From Neonectria sp. B-13 (taxonomy: Eukaryota; Ascomycota; Sordariomycetes; Hypocreales; Nectriaceae), in NCBI GenBank assembly GCA_002682825.1, contig NOKP01000019.1:186001-250000 (forward strand): a stretch of 64,000 bases of DNA. Direction: 5' to 3'. Below the pieces are notes generated by a model. It was given only the letters and a program-made list of their open reading frames with translations, ran no database searches and was not told the origin of the DNA. This document shows, piece by piece, positions 11,783 through 24,089 of this stretch; positions within the stretch are counted from its first letter, which is position 1; each line of letters starts with the position of its first letter. The position numbers and the translations under genes are program-made.

Positions 11783-13722
11783 ATGTCACATCGCACAGCT
11801 TCCGTTGAAGGCGCTCCCGCGGAGGAGTCGCCAGCGATGCCGATAACAGACACGAGAATCGGGACTGCCGCAGAAGCTCTGCGAAAGCTCTGGACCCCGC
11901 GGGCATTGGGCATCGCTATTGCATGGTAAATGGTCCTCAAGCAACGGGACTGGGCATCAGCTGATGACCACGCAGCCTGCTAGTTATGAACTTTTTCATG
12001 AACTTGACAGTCTACACGCAAAATGTCTATGAGCCGTATGCCACCAGCCACTTCGACGGCCACTCCCTTCTCACTACTGGCTCCATCATCAACGGCATTG
12101 TGCGCATTGTCTCGTACCCGCTTCTAGCCAAACTTGCCGACGTGAGTGAAGCCTCAACATGAGCTTGCGGATCGAAACCGCTACTGACTAAACACACACA
12201 GCATTTCGGCCGCCCACAAGGTTTCGCCGGGGCTTCTCTGTCTATGGCGCTGGGCAACGTCATGTTTGCAGCCTGTCAGAATGTCGATACCTTCCTGGTA
12301 AGCCTTATTCGTAACTGAACGGCAGGTTCTCGCGCAGTACATAGGCTAATCCATCTCTAGGCTGGAGGTATCTTTGACTCGTTTGGCGATACATGGTGGA
12401 ACATCACACAGCAGATCTTCATCGCTGATGTGACGAGCCTTGTGAACAGAGGCATCTTGTTTGCCCTCCCAGAATCGCTGTCCGCCATCCCCACACTGTA
12501 CGGCGGCACCTATCTGGGCGAGCACATGCTCCTGAACGCGACTTGGAGATGGGGCTATGGCATGTGGGCAATTATCTTACCGGTGACGGCAATTCCCACC
12601 ATCACAACCATGCTCTGGATGGGCCGCCGAGCCAAGCGTCTAGGTCTCATCGGTGAGCACGTGTCTATGTTGCATGACTCTCCTTCTGGTTTACTGGGAA
12701 AGGCAAAACACCTCGCGGTGAAACTGGATCTCATCGGCGCGCTCCTCCTCATCGCCGGCCTCGCCATGACGCTCCTCCCCATGACCATCGCCGGCCGCAA
12801 CAACACCGACAAATGGGAAGAACCCTCGTCTATTGTTCTACTTGTCGTTGGTGTCCTGACCTTCCTTGCGTTCCTTGTCTGGGACGGAAGGTTCGCGACT
12901 TACCCCATCGTGCCATACCGCACGATCAAGCAGCGTAACGTCATCGTCGCATGCGCGTCTGTTTGCGTCATTGCCATGTCTGATAGCATCTACCGGCCCT
13001 TTCTCTCCAGCTTTCTGCAAGTTGCAGGTCACTATTCCCCAGGCGCCGCCACTCGCGTCGACAACGCCCAGCGTGTTGCCTACAACGTCGGGGCTCTCTT
13101 TTCTGGCCTCTGCCTGAAGTTCGTGAAGCAGACCAAGCCCTTCACCATCCTCGGTGTAGGCTTGATCATCCTTGCCTCGGGCATACCGATCTATCTCACC
13201 AACGTTTCTGGCACACATATCGCCAATGAGCCTGCCTTTATCGCCTCAAAGTCCCTCCTCGGTGTCGGCCGTGGACTTGCCCAGGTCTCATTGCAGGTCT
13301 CCCTTCAAGCCGTCCTCGAAAACGACCAAATTGCTGTTGCTACAGCTGTCTATCTTTCCTCGCTAGGGTTCGGTTCAAACCTCGGTACAACCATCAGTGG
13401 TGCCATCTGGAACTCCCTTCTCCCTCGCAAGCTCGCCACACACTTCAATGCCACTGAAAGTCAAACCATCTTCGGGTCTATCGTTGTGGCACAAGGTTAT
13501 GAGGTCGGCAGTTCTGAGAGAAATGCCATTGATGAGTGTTACAGACAAACACAGCAGACACTGGCCATTGGGTCTGTTAGTGTTGCAGCCATGTTGCTGC
13601 TGCTTGTGTTTTTGGTTCAGAATGTTAAGTTAGAAGAAGAGGATACGAGGAGAGCTGTGCAAGCTGACGAGGAACTGGCGTGGGCCATTAAGGCGAAAGA
13701 GGCCAAGGGCGAAGACGCATGA
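11783..13722 (+). CDS. MFS siderophore-iron transporter (Sit/Mir type)
   Basis: Proton-coupled importer of ferric siderophores in the plasma or vesicle membrane, 14 predicted TM segments. Exons: 11783-11925, 11976-12141, 12202-12297, 12361-13722 (588 residues, normal for the family). Family marks are the N-terminal AIACLLVMNFFMNLTVYTQN helix, SIINGIVRIVSYPLLAKLAD followed by HFGRPQGF (MFS motif A region), and FGDTWWNITQQIFIADVTSL with NRG, characteristic of siderophore transporters. The later helices YRPFLSSFLQVAGH and SLGFGSNLGTTISGAIWNSL also fit. Introns are 50-63 nt with normal ends. No siderophore synthetase lies nearby, so it may take up foreign siderophores (inference). The substrate cannot be told. 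Confidence 0.9.
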
Positions 13723-15011
13723 CGTTATCAGTAAAAAGAAGTCCTTGTTCCTGTTCTGTGGGAGTTGGCAACTGACTTTTTCCATCAATCGAACCTCAAC
13801 ACAGGGCGAAGAATGCTAGGATTGCTCAGAACTACTCGAAAACCCCTCGCGTCCTACAGACCCTGCCATTGTCATAGTGAACAACCCTACTGTACGCTTA
13901 ATAACTAAAACGTCACATTCCGGACCCAATTAGTGTGGCAAGCTTTACAGAGTAGTACATGGGATATGACACTGGACGGCAATAGGCGCCACGGGTTCTT
14001 GTATTCGCGTCGCGATATTATTGGCTCCTTGGAAATGGTGATTGAAACCTAAGAAAACGTCCCTAGCACTGCAAGATCTAGTAGACTGTGGCACATCCAA
14101 TGGAAGCAAACATTATCCTACCGACGCGATGCGCTCACGTGCTGCCAAAGGGGATGCGTCACAACTCGAAGCATCATTCATCAACCTATACATAGACGCA
14201 GCGCATATAGTTTAAGGACGAGTATAGTTGACATGTCAGTGATCCTAGAAGTGGATGATCTTGGCCTTAAAACCACAAGAGTGCAAGCAGGAATTTCTGT
14301 ATTTTACTTGAATTTCGTTTATCTCTGTGAACCTGTTATCTCTTCCGATCCTGTCTGCCCTCAGCACCGGAGCGGCTTAGATGATGCTCCGTCACAGCTC
14401 ATAACAGCACAGGGCATAGTCGATCCCGGTTCGCTGTTTATAGTCTTCTGATAAGTTCATTATCAGTTATTCTTTCAGAGTATCGATAAATTGACCGTTC
14501 TCAGCTTGTCAATCCGGGGAGCAGGCGTTGGGGGTGACCTTCCACTCCGATATTCCGATTCAACATGCGACTCAGCTCAAGGCGAACATAGTTCTCCTTT
14601 TGTAGTAATGGTATGTAAATTGGACTATTAAGGCGACATAATGCATCCTAAAGAGTCAACAGTTATCCGACGAGCCGAAGGCTACCACAAAAAATCAACG
14701 ACTACTCAAACAATGAGCAGTTACTCAAAATAGGCAATGGCTAGCCTAAAGAAGTAATGACTACTTAGTACTCAAAGGAGTAGAAGCACACACCGCTCAC
14801 CTAGCCAAGCCTGACGCTATCCCAACCGGCGATATCATAATATTGCATCTCTACATCGCCATGGTAGGCCATGTCCCTCATAAAGCCTCGCCAGCTTCTA
14901 CTTGTCGTTGCCTCCGTGAGACATGGATGGGATGACGGGTCTAATCCAGAAGTTGAGGGCATAGATATGGAAACAGGTGCAGTTACTAAGGTAATAGCTG
15001 TAACAATTGAA
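13723..15011. other. intergenic, no gene seen
   Basis: About 1.3 kb between the 3' ends of the transporter and the DUF3632-like gene, which are convergent. Around 14690-14790 there is a loose imperfect repetition of CTACTCAAA/AGTAATGACTACT-like words, too diverged to define a unit. No gene is supported. Confidence 0.5.
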
Positions 15012-16136
15012 TTACAGGTCCTCTTTAAATGCCTCTGGGTATAGTTCCACCATCTTATCATAAGCTTCCTGGACCCTACCCTTTAAGCCCCATTTTGCAT
15101 CCTCACTAACCACATTAGCAACCTCCTGGAGCTCAGAGGCCCACAGCTTCCACCTTTCTTCAGTGACTTCAGCCCGCCACTTCGAGGAGGGTTTCTTCAG
15201 TTCCTCCATTAAAGTCTCTCCTGCAATAAGGATGTAGTTTGCTAAGGCCATGACTTGGGCTTGTCGACCCATATTCGTCGCTACCTCGCCAAGAGTACGT
15301 TCCTCAAAAGCTCCCTGAAAATTGCCTATTATCCAAAGAGGTCCATGGGAAGGTACTACACCTGCTTTATAGAGCTTTGCCAGCAGCGCCGCTGTACTAA
15401 TCCACCTATTACAAGCGTGGAGTGCAGTTCGACACTGGATGATATCTTGAGTCCAACCACTCACTAAGAAAGGAGGGGACAAGAAGTTAGTATTAGTGGA
15501 GTGGATTGAGTTTCCATCGATGGGAAAGATGAGGCTTATTACTCACCTTCATGAAGCTGCCAGTTTGTAGTTGCAGGAGCTTCAAGGCCCCAGCTGTAGT
15601 AAACAAAGTGCGGATCCTTTCCAATATTAGCAGAGATCATAAAACACTAAGAGAGGAATGGGGATTACCTCTATGTTGAACTCCTGTGCTGCGCTGTTCT
15701 TAATTCCAATCAGAAGGTCGGCAAGCCTATCATGTCCGATGTCTGTGAAAGGCAAGTAATCACTGACCCCGAAGGTGATTTCTGTGATGTTGTCTAAGAA
15801 TCGGCCCGCGGAGTACTCGGTATCCCCTCCCTTCCTGAAATCTTCCTCAGCAAAGCGAGCAACGTAGTCCTTTTGGAACCTCTCCACTGCCTCAGTGACA
15901 GCGTTGTCATCATCGTCGGGCGCAAGCAGCATGTCTCGAACAAAGTCATAGTGCACTGTATCTGTGAAGCCTCCCTCAATTTCCTCCTCGACCCTGTCCT
16001 TCATAAATTTCAGCCAAGGAGGACTAGTTGAAGGCATCTCAGTCTCAGCGTTTGAGGTGTGTGGGGTGTCGGCGGGGCTCATTGCGGGCGAGACAGCATA
16101 GAGTGACCACGGCTGAGTGATTTTGAATGGATCCAC
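15012..16136 (-). CDS. Fungal protein of unknown function, DUF3632-like
   Basis: Three exons, 16136-15669, 15616-15547 and 15463-15012 (minus strand), give 329 residues. The N-terminal half is acidic (DRVEEEIEGGFTDTV, LLAPDDDDNAV). The C-terminal half contains ACNRWISTAALLAKLYKAGV followed by PLWIIGNFQGAFEERT, resembling the NxFxARL...alwxlrdALE pattern I associate with the fungal DUF3632 family. No signal peptide, membrane segment or catalytic motif is visible. DUF3632 proteins have no established function. The family assignment is from memory of the pattern and only moderately secure; the gene structure is secure because both splice junctions keep frame. Confidence 0.7.
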
Positions 16137-17227
16137 GAAGGTGTGAGTGGAGGATGGGATTCAGAAAGTGTGCGGGAAAGCAAGAGAAAGAATGGTCAAG
16201 GCGATTGTGAAGGGTAATAATTTGAGTGGTCGCGCAGGTTAAGCATCAATGTTGGAAGAAGGCCAAGAGAGAAGCTGCGTTGTAAAGTTGAAGAAGGATG
16301 AACGTATGATATAAGGCGGGGAGATTCTTGTTGCCACCATAGACATTTGCTGCGCCATGCCCCGCAGGCACGTGGCACGATGGATGGTCAGAATCAGATC
16401 ATGAAGCATGTGAAGGTTGCTACTGTGGTTTCCATACGATGCGTCTCCGACTCTGGTTGGTTGGAATGCGGCGGCCTCGCCTCAGGTTCAGTCAAAGTAT
16501 GTCTGTTGGTTCTACGAACATGCTTATCACGCTTTCTGTCTCGCAGGCAGCAAGTCGGTTTCCGTATGGCCGCATGGACATGATGTGATTTCTTGGACAT
16601 GTGAGTCTGGGTTTGACATTCTTTTCCTCGTCGCCAGTGCTTGAAGTCTTGTTTCCCGCCACCCCTTATTCTTTCCATCTGGTGGCATTTCTTCTTTATC
16701 TTCGTTAATGCTAATGCCAAGTCGAGTAGCAGGACCCCGCGTGGTGTCCTCCCAGCAAAGGCGGTTAATGAGCAAGTCCGAGCGGTCTTCGACCTACGGA
16801 ATTATAGAAGAGGATTCTGTCCACCCCAATTATAGAGCCAGAGTAGCTCAGAACACGTGGTCGATGAACTAAGTAGGCAATCAAAGCAAGCGGGACTATT
16901 AGTGATGTATTGATTGCTAGCCTATGAAGCTCCAAGGTTGCTGGATGATGAGCTCTCTCATAGCTGTAAGCGTGACGCGGTTCTAACAGTCCCTTATTTT
17001 TCATTGCCTCTTGATCCATGTTTAATAGTATCGTAAAAGCTCCATGTATGGGACGTAGTAGGTAGGTCTGGCTTGAGTCAGGTGGGAAGGGGTATCCAGC
17101 CCGAAATCCGTCCAGAACCGAGGAGACAAGATTTACGACTGCACAGACGCGGCCACGAAACACTATTCCAGTGGCCTCCTAATCCTTACGATCGAGGAAG
17201 TAGGAGAATAATAAAAGTCTTGTTCGA
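16137..17227. other. intergenic, no gene seen
   Basis: About 1.1 kb between the DUF3632-like gene start and the chitinase-subtilase gene end. Several overlapping frames near 16350-16770 are open on both strands but show no domain or sensible splicing. The bases just upstream of 16136 should be the promoter of the minus-strand gene. Confidence 0.45.
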
Positions 17228-20200
17228 TCATCGGCAGCCTCCATCTGTTCCCTCGTACTCATACTCGGGGCAGCGGTAAGGATTGGTACCTTGGGAAAGG
17301 ATATCAGCAACGGCAAGGACAGCAAACTTAGAGGAGCAAAGAGGACTTACTGAAATTGCAGTCATCCCCGTTAGATTCTCCGTCCAGACGAACTGTCTTG
17401 TTTTTGGTTCCGGGGAAAGAGATAACCACGTCAGTGTATTCTGCGGGGTCCTCCGAGACGATGACCTTCATTGCAAAGCCGTCATCACACTTGACCTCCT
17501 GCTCGTCACAGCCCTCACATTTAGGATCGTCATCGCAAACTTTCTCGCCGTTGTATTCGAGGTACATATGCCACACGGTCACTGAGCCGATCCCACCACC
17601 AGTCGTAGTCTTGTTCTTCACCCATAGCTTGATGCAATAATTGTCGGGTGGGCCCTCCTCGTGGGTTGTCTCGGATGGCTTTGCAGTGGTGGTGGTGGGA
17701 CGAGGTGCCGAAGTGGTTGACGGTTTCTCTCCGTCCTTGTTGGGATCCTTGGGGTCGCGGAAGTCGGGGGGATGTCCCTTCGGGTTGGGAGTGCAGTAGT
17801 AACCAGTACACAGTCGCCCTCCGCAGCTGCCGCCAGATGCACACTTGGGCAAGTCTGCTCCTTCGTCCCAGTCGATTTGTTTGGTGAGGCCATCGTCGTC
17901 GCCCGGCAACAGGGGACAGATGTCACTGCCTCTCCCCTGCCGGTTCTTCACAGTAGAGCAGGGGTGGACAGGTTCCCCAGGGTTATCTGGCATCTTGTCG
18001 AGGTCAAGATCGATTTCCGGACACGCCTTGTCTTTATCCCACTCCTTCTTGGTGAGGTAGTCGGTCAAGCATGACTTTTCCCCAACCTGGCCGTTCCAGA
18101 TGACCGGCCTTCGCAGAGCTTTTTCGGTGGTTACACCATCAATGGTAAATCGGCGATGGAAGAGCTTGATCATCTTCTTGACGTTGGCCGGGTTCCGTAA
18201 CTGGTACTGCCAGGGCGATGGCAAGCCTCGGAAGTATGCCGCCAACGCTGCCACTTGCGGAGCGGCTTCACGGGGAATAAAAGTTAGAGGTTACCTCATT
18301 GCTGCTAGGAGACAGAGACAGGGGATATGAGACAGCATGGAACTCACCAAATGAAGTACCACTGCCAGTAGTATAACCGTCCATGTTGAGTGACCAAGCC
18401 GGAACCGGTACCTCAACACCCGGCCCATATGTAGTTAGAAAGTCAGCATACTGGCTAAAAGAGCCTTGAACGGTTTTCTCATCTGTAGCCCCTACCACAA
18501 TCATGGTAGCCAGGTGTCCGAGAATTCGTCCCGGATCTGCTAGCAATGCAGGGTGTCTACTGACCAGAGGGCCGTCGAACAGAGGGTCACCCTTGTACCG
18601 TTCAATGGCGTGATTGCCAGCCGCGACGACCAATACGGCCTGGTCCTCGTTCTGAAGAATGCGGAGGGCCTCATCTAGTAAGAGTAAGATACAAATCTTG
18701 AGTATAACGTGTCATTTCGCTGGATGTGGCGAGTTAGAGTTTCACTTACAGAGCTTTTCGACAAATATAGGCCTCATCAAATGAGGTGTGTAAGAATAGC
18801 TCATGGAGATCGTAGCCCTGCCTTTTCTGCCCTTTTGTTTGATGTCACGGTGAGAGTCGATAAGATTCTGCAGGGCTCTCTCTCTGGGATAATGCTCCGA
18901 ATCAAACCATTTTTTCTTTCCGGGGTTTGTCGTGACGAGCACCAACTTGCATCTCTCGCACACGCCAAGCTTCTCGCCTATGATCATGGCAGAGACTCCA
19001 GACCCGTGGTCGAACTTTGGTGACTCTACTTGTCCGGCAACGGGCCCAAATTCGACCGATGGTGCGAGGTACTCAATGTTTCCCTGCCTGTTTTTGAATT
19101 CCTGTTCGTCGTTGTCTTAGCTCGCGGCAAAACCCCAAAGAGTGTCATGTTATTCCAACGTACAACGTGGTCTTTCCAGAGTCCCGCTTCAGCAATGACG
19201 TAGACAAACTGCTCCTGTGATGGATCGTTGTCCCAGTGGAACTTGTATTCCGCATCCTGGTCTGAAGCGTCATAGGACCCGCTGTCGTCGGCCTTCCACT
19301 CTTTACGGAATGGCAATGAGACTTGGGACGGTGGCCAGTACTTTGTTCCTCGCGTCTTCTGAGCCCTTTTGTCAAGTTCGTGTAGGCCACCGTCTTGCGC
19401 TGGGACGTAGTTAGTGGCTGAGAGACTGTCATCTGAGAAAGCGCCGGGGTCGATATCATTCCCTCCCACGTTGGCATTCCACTCCTCATAGTAGTAAGCA
19501 TCAGCAACATCAGGCTATTTGCTGCAAATTAGTTTCATTTCCATGATATGAATTCAATGTAATACATAGTTTAAATGCAAGGGGACACGTACAGATTGCA
19601 AGAGAGTAGCCATGGTATCTCGATCGAGCATGGGGATCCAGTAAAACGCAGTATAGTTGAGATCAGGCATGCTGATGTCAATATATTTGCCTTTATACTT
19701 GTTCAAGAGTATAGGTATTTCGCCGACATTCCATGAGTCTCTGGGGTATACGATAGCAGGAGCAGCGCAATCAGATGCAGCGCGGTTGACCAAGTCCGAA
19801 TTCTCGACGAGATCGACATCGCGCTTCGAATCTGCCGTGGGGAGAGGGCAAGCCTCCGACGCCACAGTTGTAGCGGATTCCCAGTCTGTCAGTGAACAGC
19901 CGTAGATGGTCTCACAATCAACCGCCCTAGAAGTGATGGTTGATGTGACTGGGCCTACAACCGTCTCGGATAGATATGTCGTTGTTGAACAAAGGGATGC
20001 TGACTCTGTCTCACAGCTGGGTTCTTTATCATATGTCATCTTCTTATCGCGGCCGATGCTGCAGTCTGGCGTAAGTGGCCTGTCTCATTTCATCAAAGCA
20101 ATAACTGGTCGGTTGGTGACTTACGTGATTGGTGGCCAAGGAGGCAAAGGTGGCTTGATGATCCATTTGGGGTCGGGGAATTTGATGATATTGATTGGCG

Positions 20201-23200
20201 GCGGCCCGCTATGAAAGTGAGAGTGAATCAAGTCAGTGACCCGTTTGCCAAGGGATGTGTTTCCACGGGGATAGTAAGGGGCTGGGGACAACTCACGGGG
20301 GATATATGCCTGGGGGGAGGACCCAGCGCAGACCTTGGATCTTCAAATTCCCGCGAGTAATGCAGAGCTATATCGGATCAGCATCAAACAACTATTACTG
20401 TCACCGCGTTCCGGCTGGTGAGAGACTCACAGAAAAGAACCATAGTTTACAAGATGTCTTGATTTCGCCGCCGTCATCTTCATCGTCCTCATCGTAACGC
20501 ACAATTGGCGTAATGACACCTGGCGGCCACGTTGTCCACGTCGGTAGTTCACTCTCGGTGGTCTAATTATCTCCGTCAAGTAATATGTCAGTTCATATAA
20601 CTCCAACGCTGCGCGAAATACCATTTACTTACCTCTGGGAGACCTTCTGACGACTCGCCTGAAGGTGAAGGCGGCGATTCGCTAGTATCGTTTTCACCAG
20701 GAGGATTGGTCTTGGTCGAACCATTGGTCGTTCTACTCGTAATGGCCGGCCATGGAGGGAGTGTGAGTGTCCGGGTGGTTGTTTTGCCTTCGCCGTCCGG
20801 GACCTTGAATGGTATCGGAGGGATCCTGACACTAGGCTGCACTGAGAGCTCTGTTCTCTTCTGGCCCTTCGTGATGTTGACATTTGAGTATGATATTTTG
20901 TCTATCGTGATTGGTGGGATGTGGACAGTGATGGTCGTCGTCGTCGTTAGAAACTTTGTGACCTCTTCGCCGCCAATAGTCGTCTTTCCTAAAGCGCCAT
21001 ACTCGAGCGATGTGGTGTACTTATCGATCTTGACGGTCGTCGAGGATAGAAGTGAGCTGGGCGGGAAGACAAGAATACACGGTGGCTCGCACTTGGCGAT
21101 TGGGGATTCGTAAACTATAGGATCCAAGTAAATGGGTCTTCCAGTTTTACTGCTGCTTCCGCCTTCCTATAAGTTAAGAACAGAGAAAAGGAATCAGTAA
21201 ATGCCAACTGAACGTAAATCGTAATTTGTTCATAGTTGATCTCATCAATCGAGGGAACACTATACTTACACCTTGAAGATCAAGAGCCCAGTCAGATGTT
21301 CCACCAAAGTTGATCTTCTTATAGTCTCTCATCCGGCGAGATTTGGTCACTTCGGTCATGTAGGCAACCCATTCGACCTTGTTGTACACAAGGTAGTCTG
21401 AGTCTGTTTCACTGTCATACCAATTCTTAATGGCGCCCCCTTTCTTGATGATCTGGAGAATCTCAAAATTAGAAATGTATCCGCCTGTCTCGGTACATTT
21501 TCCCTTTTGTGCAGGAGAGTCGTTTCTCTCCCCAAGGAAGGCACCTTTTTCACCCGACCGACACTGGTTAGCTCTCAAATCGCAAAGGAAAGGGGGCGTA
21601 AACGGAAATAATAGAAAGAAAGCCGCTCAGTACGACCAAAGGAACTCAAAGCTTACATTGCGGTCCGCGGCAGGTAGCGTCTGACATTTTGAATGAACGT
21701 CCATAGCTTGTAACGCCAACCACGATCTTGTGTGACACAACACCAGCCTTGGTAACCATGACAAGAGATTCGTGTGTTTCTGTCGAGTTGATATGCGAGC
21801 GTAAGCAGTTTCCAGCAGGACAACTGTCCATCGCCCACTTTCTGCCGACATCCCATTGGCCTTTGGGGGAAAATCGTTAGTGTGCTTGCGATGGTAAGGA
21901 AAGTGAAGTGAGCTTTTTACGCGAGATATCCAAAGGGAAGTGCAAGTTTGGAGGAGAAACTCACCGTGCAGGTCATAAGTCATGAGGACAATATAATCCA
22001 GAACTGGGGCCATTTTTTTGATTGGGAAGCCCCTGAGGTACCAGTAGGAGGCTGGCGCGGCAATTGAGAGGGATCTTGATTTCGGAAGCTTCTCCCGTAC
22101 AAGCTTGAGGAACTCGAGATAATTTTCACCATCCTTTTCTTTTCCTGGCTCTGAACCATCGATATCGGTGGCTCCAGGATACTCCCAGTCGAAATCAAGA
22201 CCGTCCAGGTCGTTCTCGTTTGCAAATGCAACGACACGATTTGCAAAGGACTCCCTGTTTCCTGGCGATACTGCCTTGCGGAAGAGGCCTGATGTCTTGG
22301 GCAAATTGGAAAAGTCCCAGCCACCGAATGAAAGGATCTTTTTGGGTTTGAAGTCTTCACCCGCACCGAGAAAGAGGTTCCATTGCTCCTGCACGTCATC
22401 TTTGATAACAACGTTAAGATCTGAAGATATCTCTCCAAAAGCGAAATGGACGTGAGTATATGAATTGTCAATGTCCAATACATCCATATTGAGACATGGC
22501 CGGTTGTAGTTCCACCCTTCGAAATACCCTATTTTGCGGTACTGCTTAGGCGGTTCATCATTTCTGACAAGTTCCATGCCGCAGTTGGAAACACATCCAT
22601 TGTCACCCGGCTTCGAGGTGCCAGGGTTCCCTGTCTCAGACTTAGACTCAATGCAGAAGTCTTTCGTAGTGCCACACTGTCCCCAGACGTTGCAGCAAAC
22701 GTCCAAGGGACAGGGATTCAGGTCGGCCAATTCCTTGTCCTCATCCGGAGCGTTTGTTCTGGGAACTGTAGGGTCGCACACTGCGTTGTAGACAGAGGCA
22801 GGCATAGGCGGGCGGCCTTTGCTGATGCATATGCGCAGGCCGATCTGCAGATTTTTGCAGCCAGTCCATCCCCAAGTCTTCTTGTTGAAGTTGAGCAAGT
22901 CGTCCATCTTGAGCCCGTTGCTGGTGGCAATAATCTGACACCCTTCATCTGCCTCGACCTCGTGGAAAGCGCAAGATCCATCTGGATTAGGATCAGGCGT
23001 GATATCTGGGAGCGTACCAGATGAGCAACACACAGGTTGACCAGGTGTCAGTGTAGAACATAGGTCCTTCGTTCCCTTGTTGAACTGTTTGAAGGCAGTG
23101 GCTCCAATACTGCACCGTGCTGCCAGTGTGGCACACGTGTCGCCGGAACCGACCCTGATGCTGCGGCATTCCGCTCTTTGGTTGATGTGTCTGACACCGC

Positions 23201-24089
23201 GGCCCTGAATTGAGGTTGTGACGTTGTTGAAGAACCACACATCGGTATTGTCGATGGCCGTGACATGACCATCTGCAGTCTTGGAGACGCGTTCGCCCTC
23301 GCTCCAGGACCGCATGATGCCCTGGATAGCTGCAAAGTCGCCAGTAGCATCAGCTACAACGCCAAAGATGTTGTTCGAGGTACATTCCTGGGTGCATATC
23401 TCGAGGGCCTTGCAGGTAGTGGAGTCTTCACTATCCAATTCGTTGATCAAACGCTGGAGCATGGGTTCGGAAGTCCTGGAAGTATCTATCAGGGACCCGG
23501 AGTAGAGACCGACAAGTGTACCATGGAAGTAGCCGAAGATGACCTTCGTCTTGCAAGTGATCGACTCCCCCCGTAGGTATTCTTTGAGACTCTTGATCGC
23601 GAACACGGCATCCGTTTGGTTGCCGAGCAATGGCCCGCTAGTATCCCACTGCGTCAGATATGCGGTGACACTGGATCTGCTCGCGGGACCAGCACCACAG
23701 GTGGCGTTCCTTGGGCCATCACGGCGCTTGAGGCGGCGGCCAAAGTTAGTTTCCCCGAGCGCATCAGGGTCAACGTAGCCAGAGTCTTGCAGATAGTTGT
23801 TTGTGTCCGAAGCATCTCCGAGGGTACAAGCGCGGATGGTGATGTCTGTTTTGGGGTCGTCAAATGATGTAACAAGGTTGTAATCGAGCAAGAGAGGCTC
23901 GTTGCAGACAGCTAGTTGTTGAATGTCGTGGTAAAATGACCATTCGTTGGGATTCTTGCTAGCATCGCAGGATCTTGGACATGGTCTTGAGTTCAGTTGG
24001 AAGCGCTCGAACTGCGACAGGGCGTCGGCTATGGCAGCAGAGAGGAAGAGTAGCCACAGTCCCAGGCCAAAAGTGGCTGCTGGCCACAT
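17228..24089 (-). CDS. Secreted LysM-CBM18-GH18 chitinase fused to a subtilisin-like domain
   Basis: Thirteen minus-strand exons: 24089-21965, 21860-21657, 21544-21270, 21166-20633, 20562-20431, 20367-20297, 20208-20125, 20058-19593, 19514-19164, 19101-18750, 18674-18348, 18265-17351, 17289-17228. All keep frame, giving 1,965 residues. In order: signal peptide (1-25); two LysM (about 306-355, 370-425); Cys-rich chitin-binding CBM18 (about 455-495); GH18 from about 515 with DGLDFDWEYPG (acid Glu636) and later YDLHGQWD; the CEPPC, CKLWFF and LPPGIYPP segments usual in large group-C fungal chitinases; then a subtilase region with HGSG (His1446), VVAAGNH (Asn1552) and GTSFAAPQ (Ser1639); then a Thr/Pro linker and Cys-rich tail. 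The expected catalytic Asp is Glu1406 or missing. Chitin hydrolysis is well supported; proteolysis is not. A wrong join at intron 8 (19592-19515) would instead mean two genes. Confidence 0.85.
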
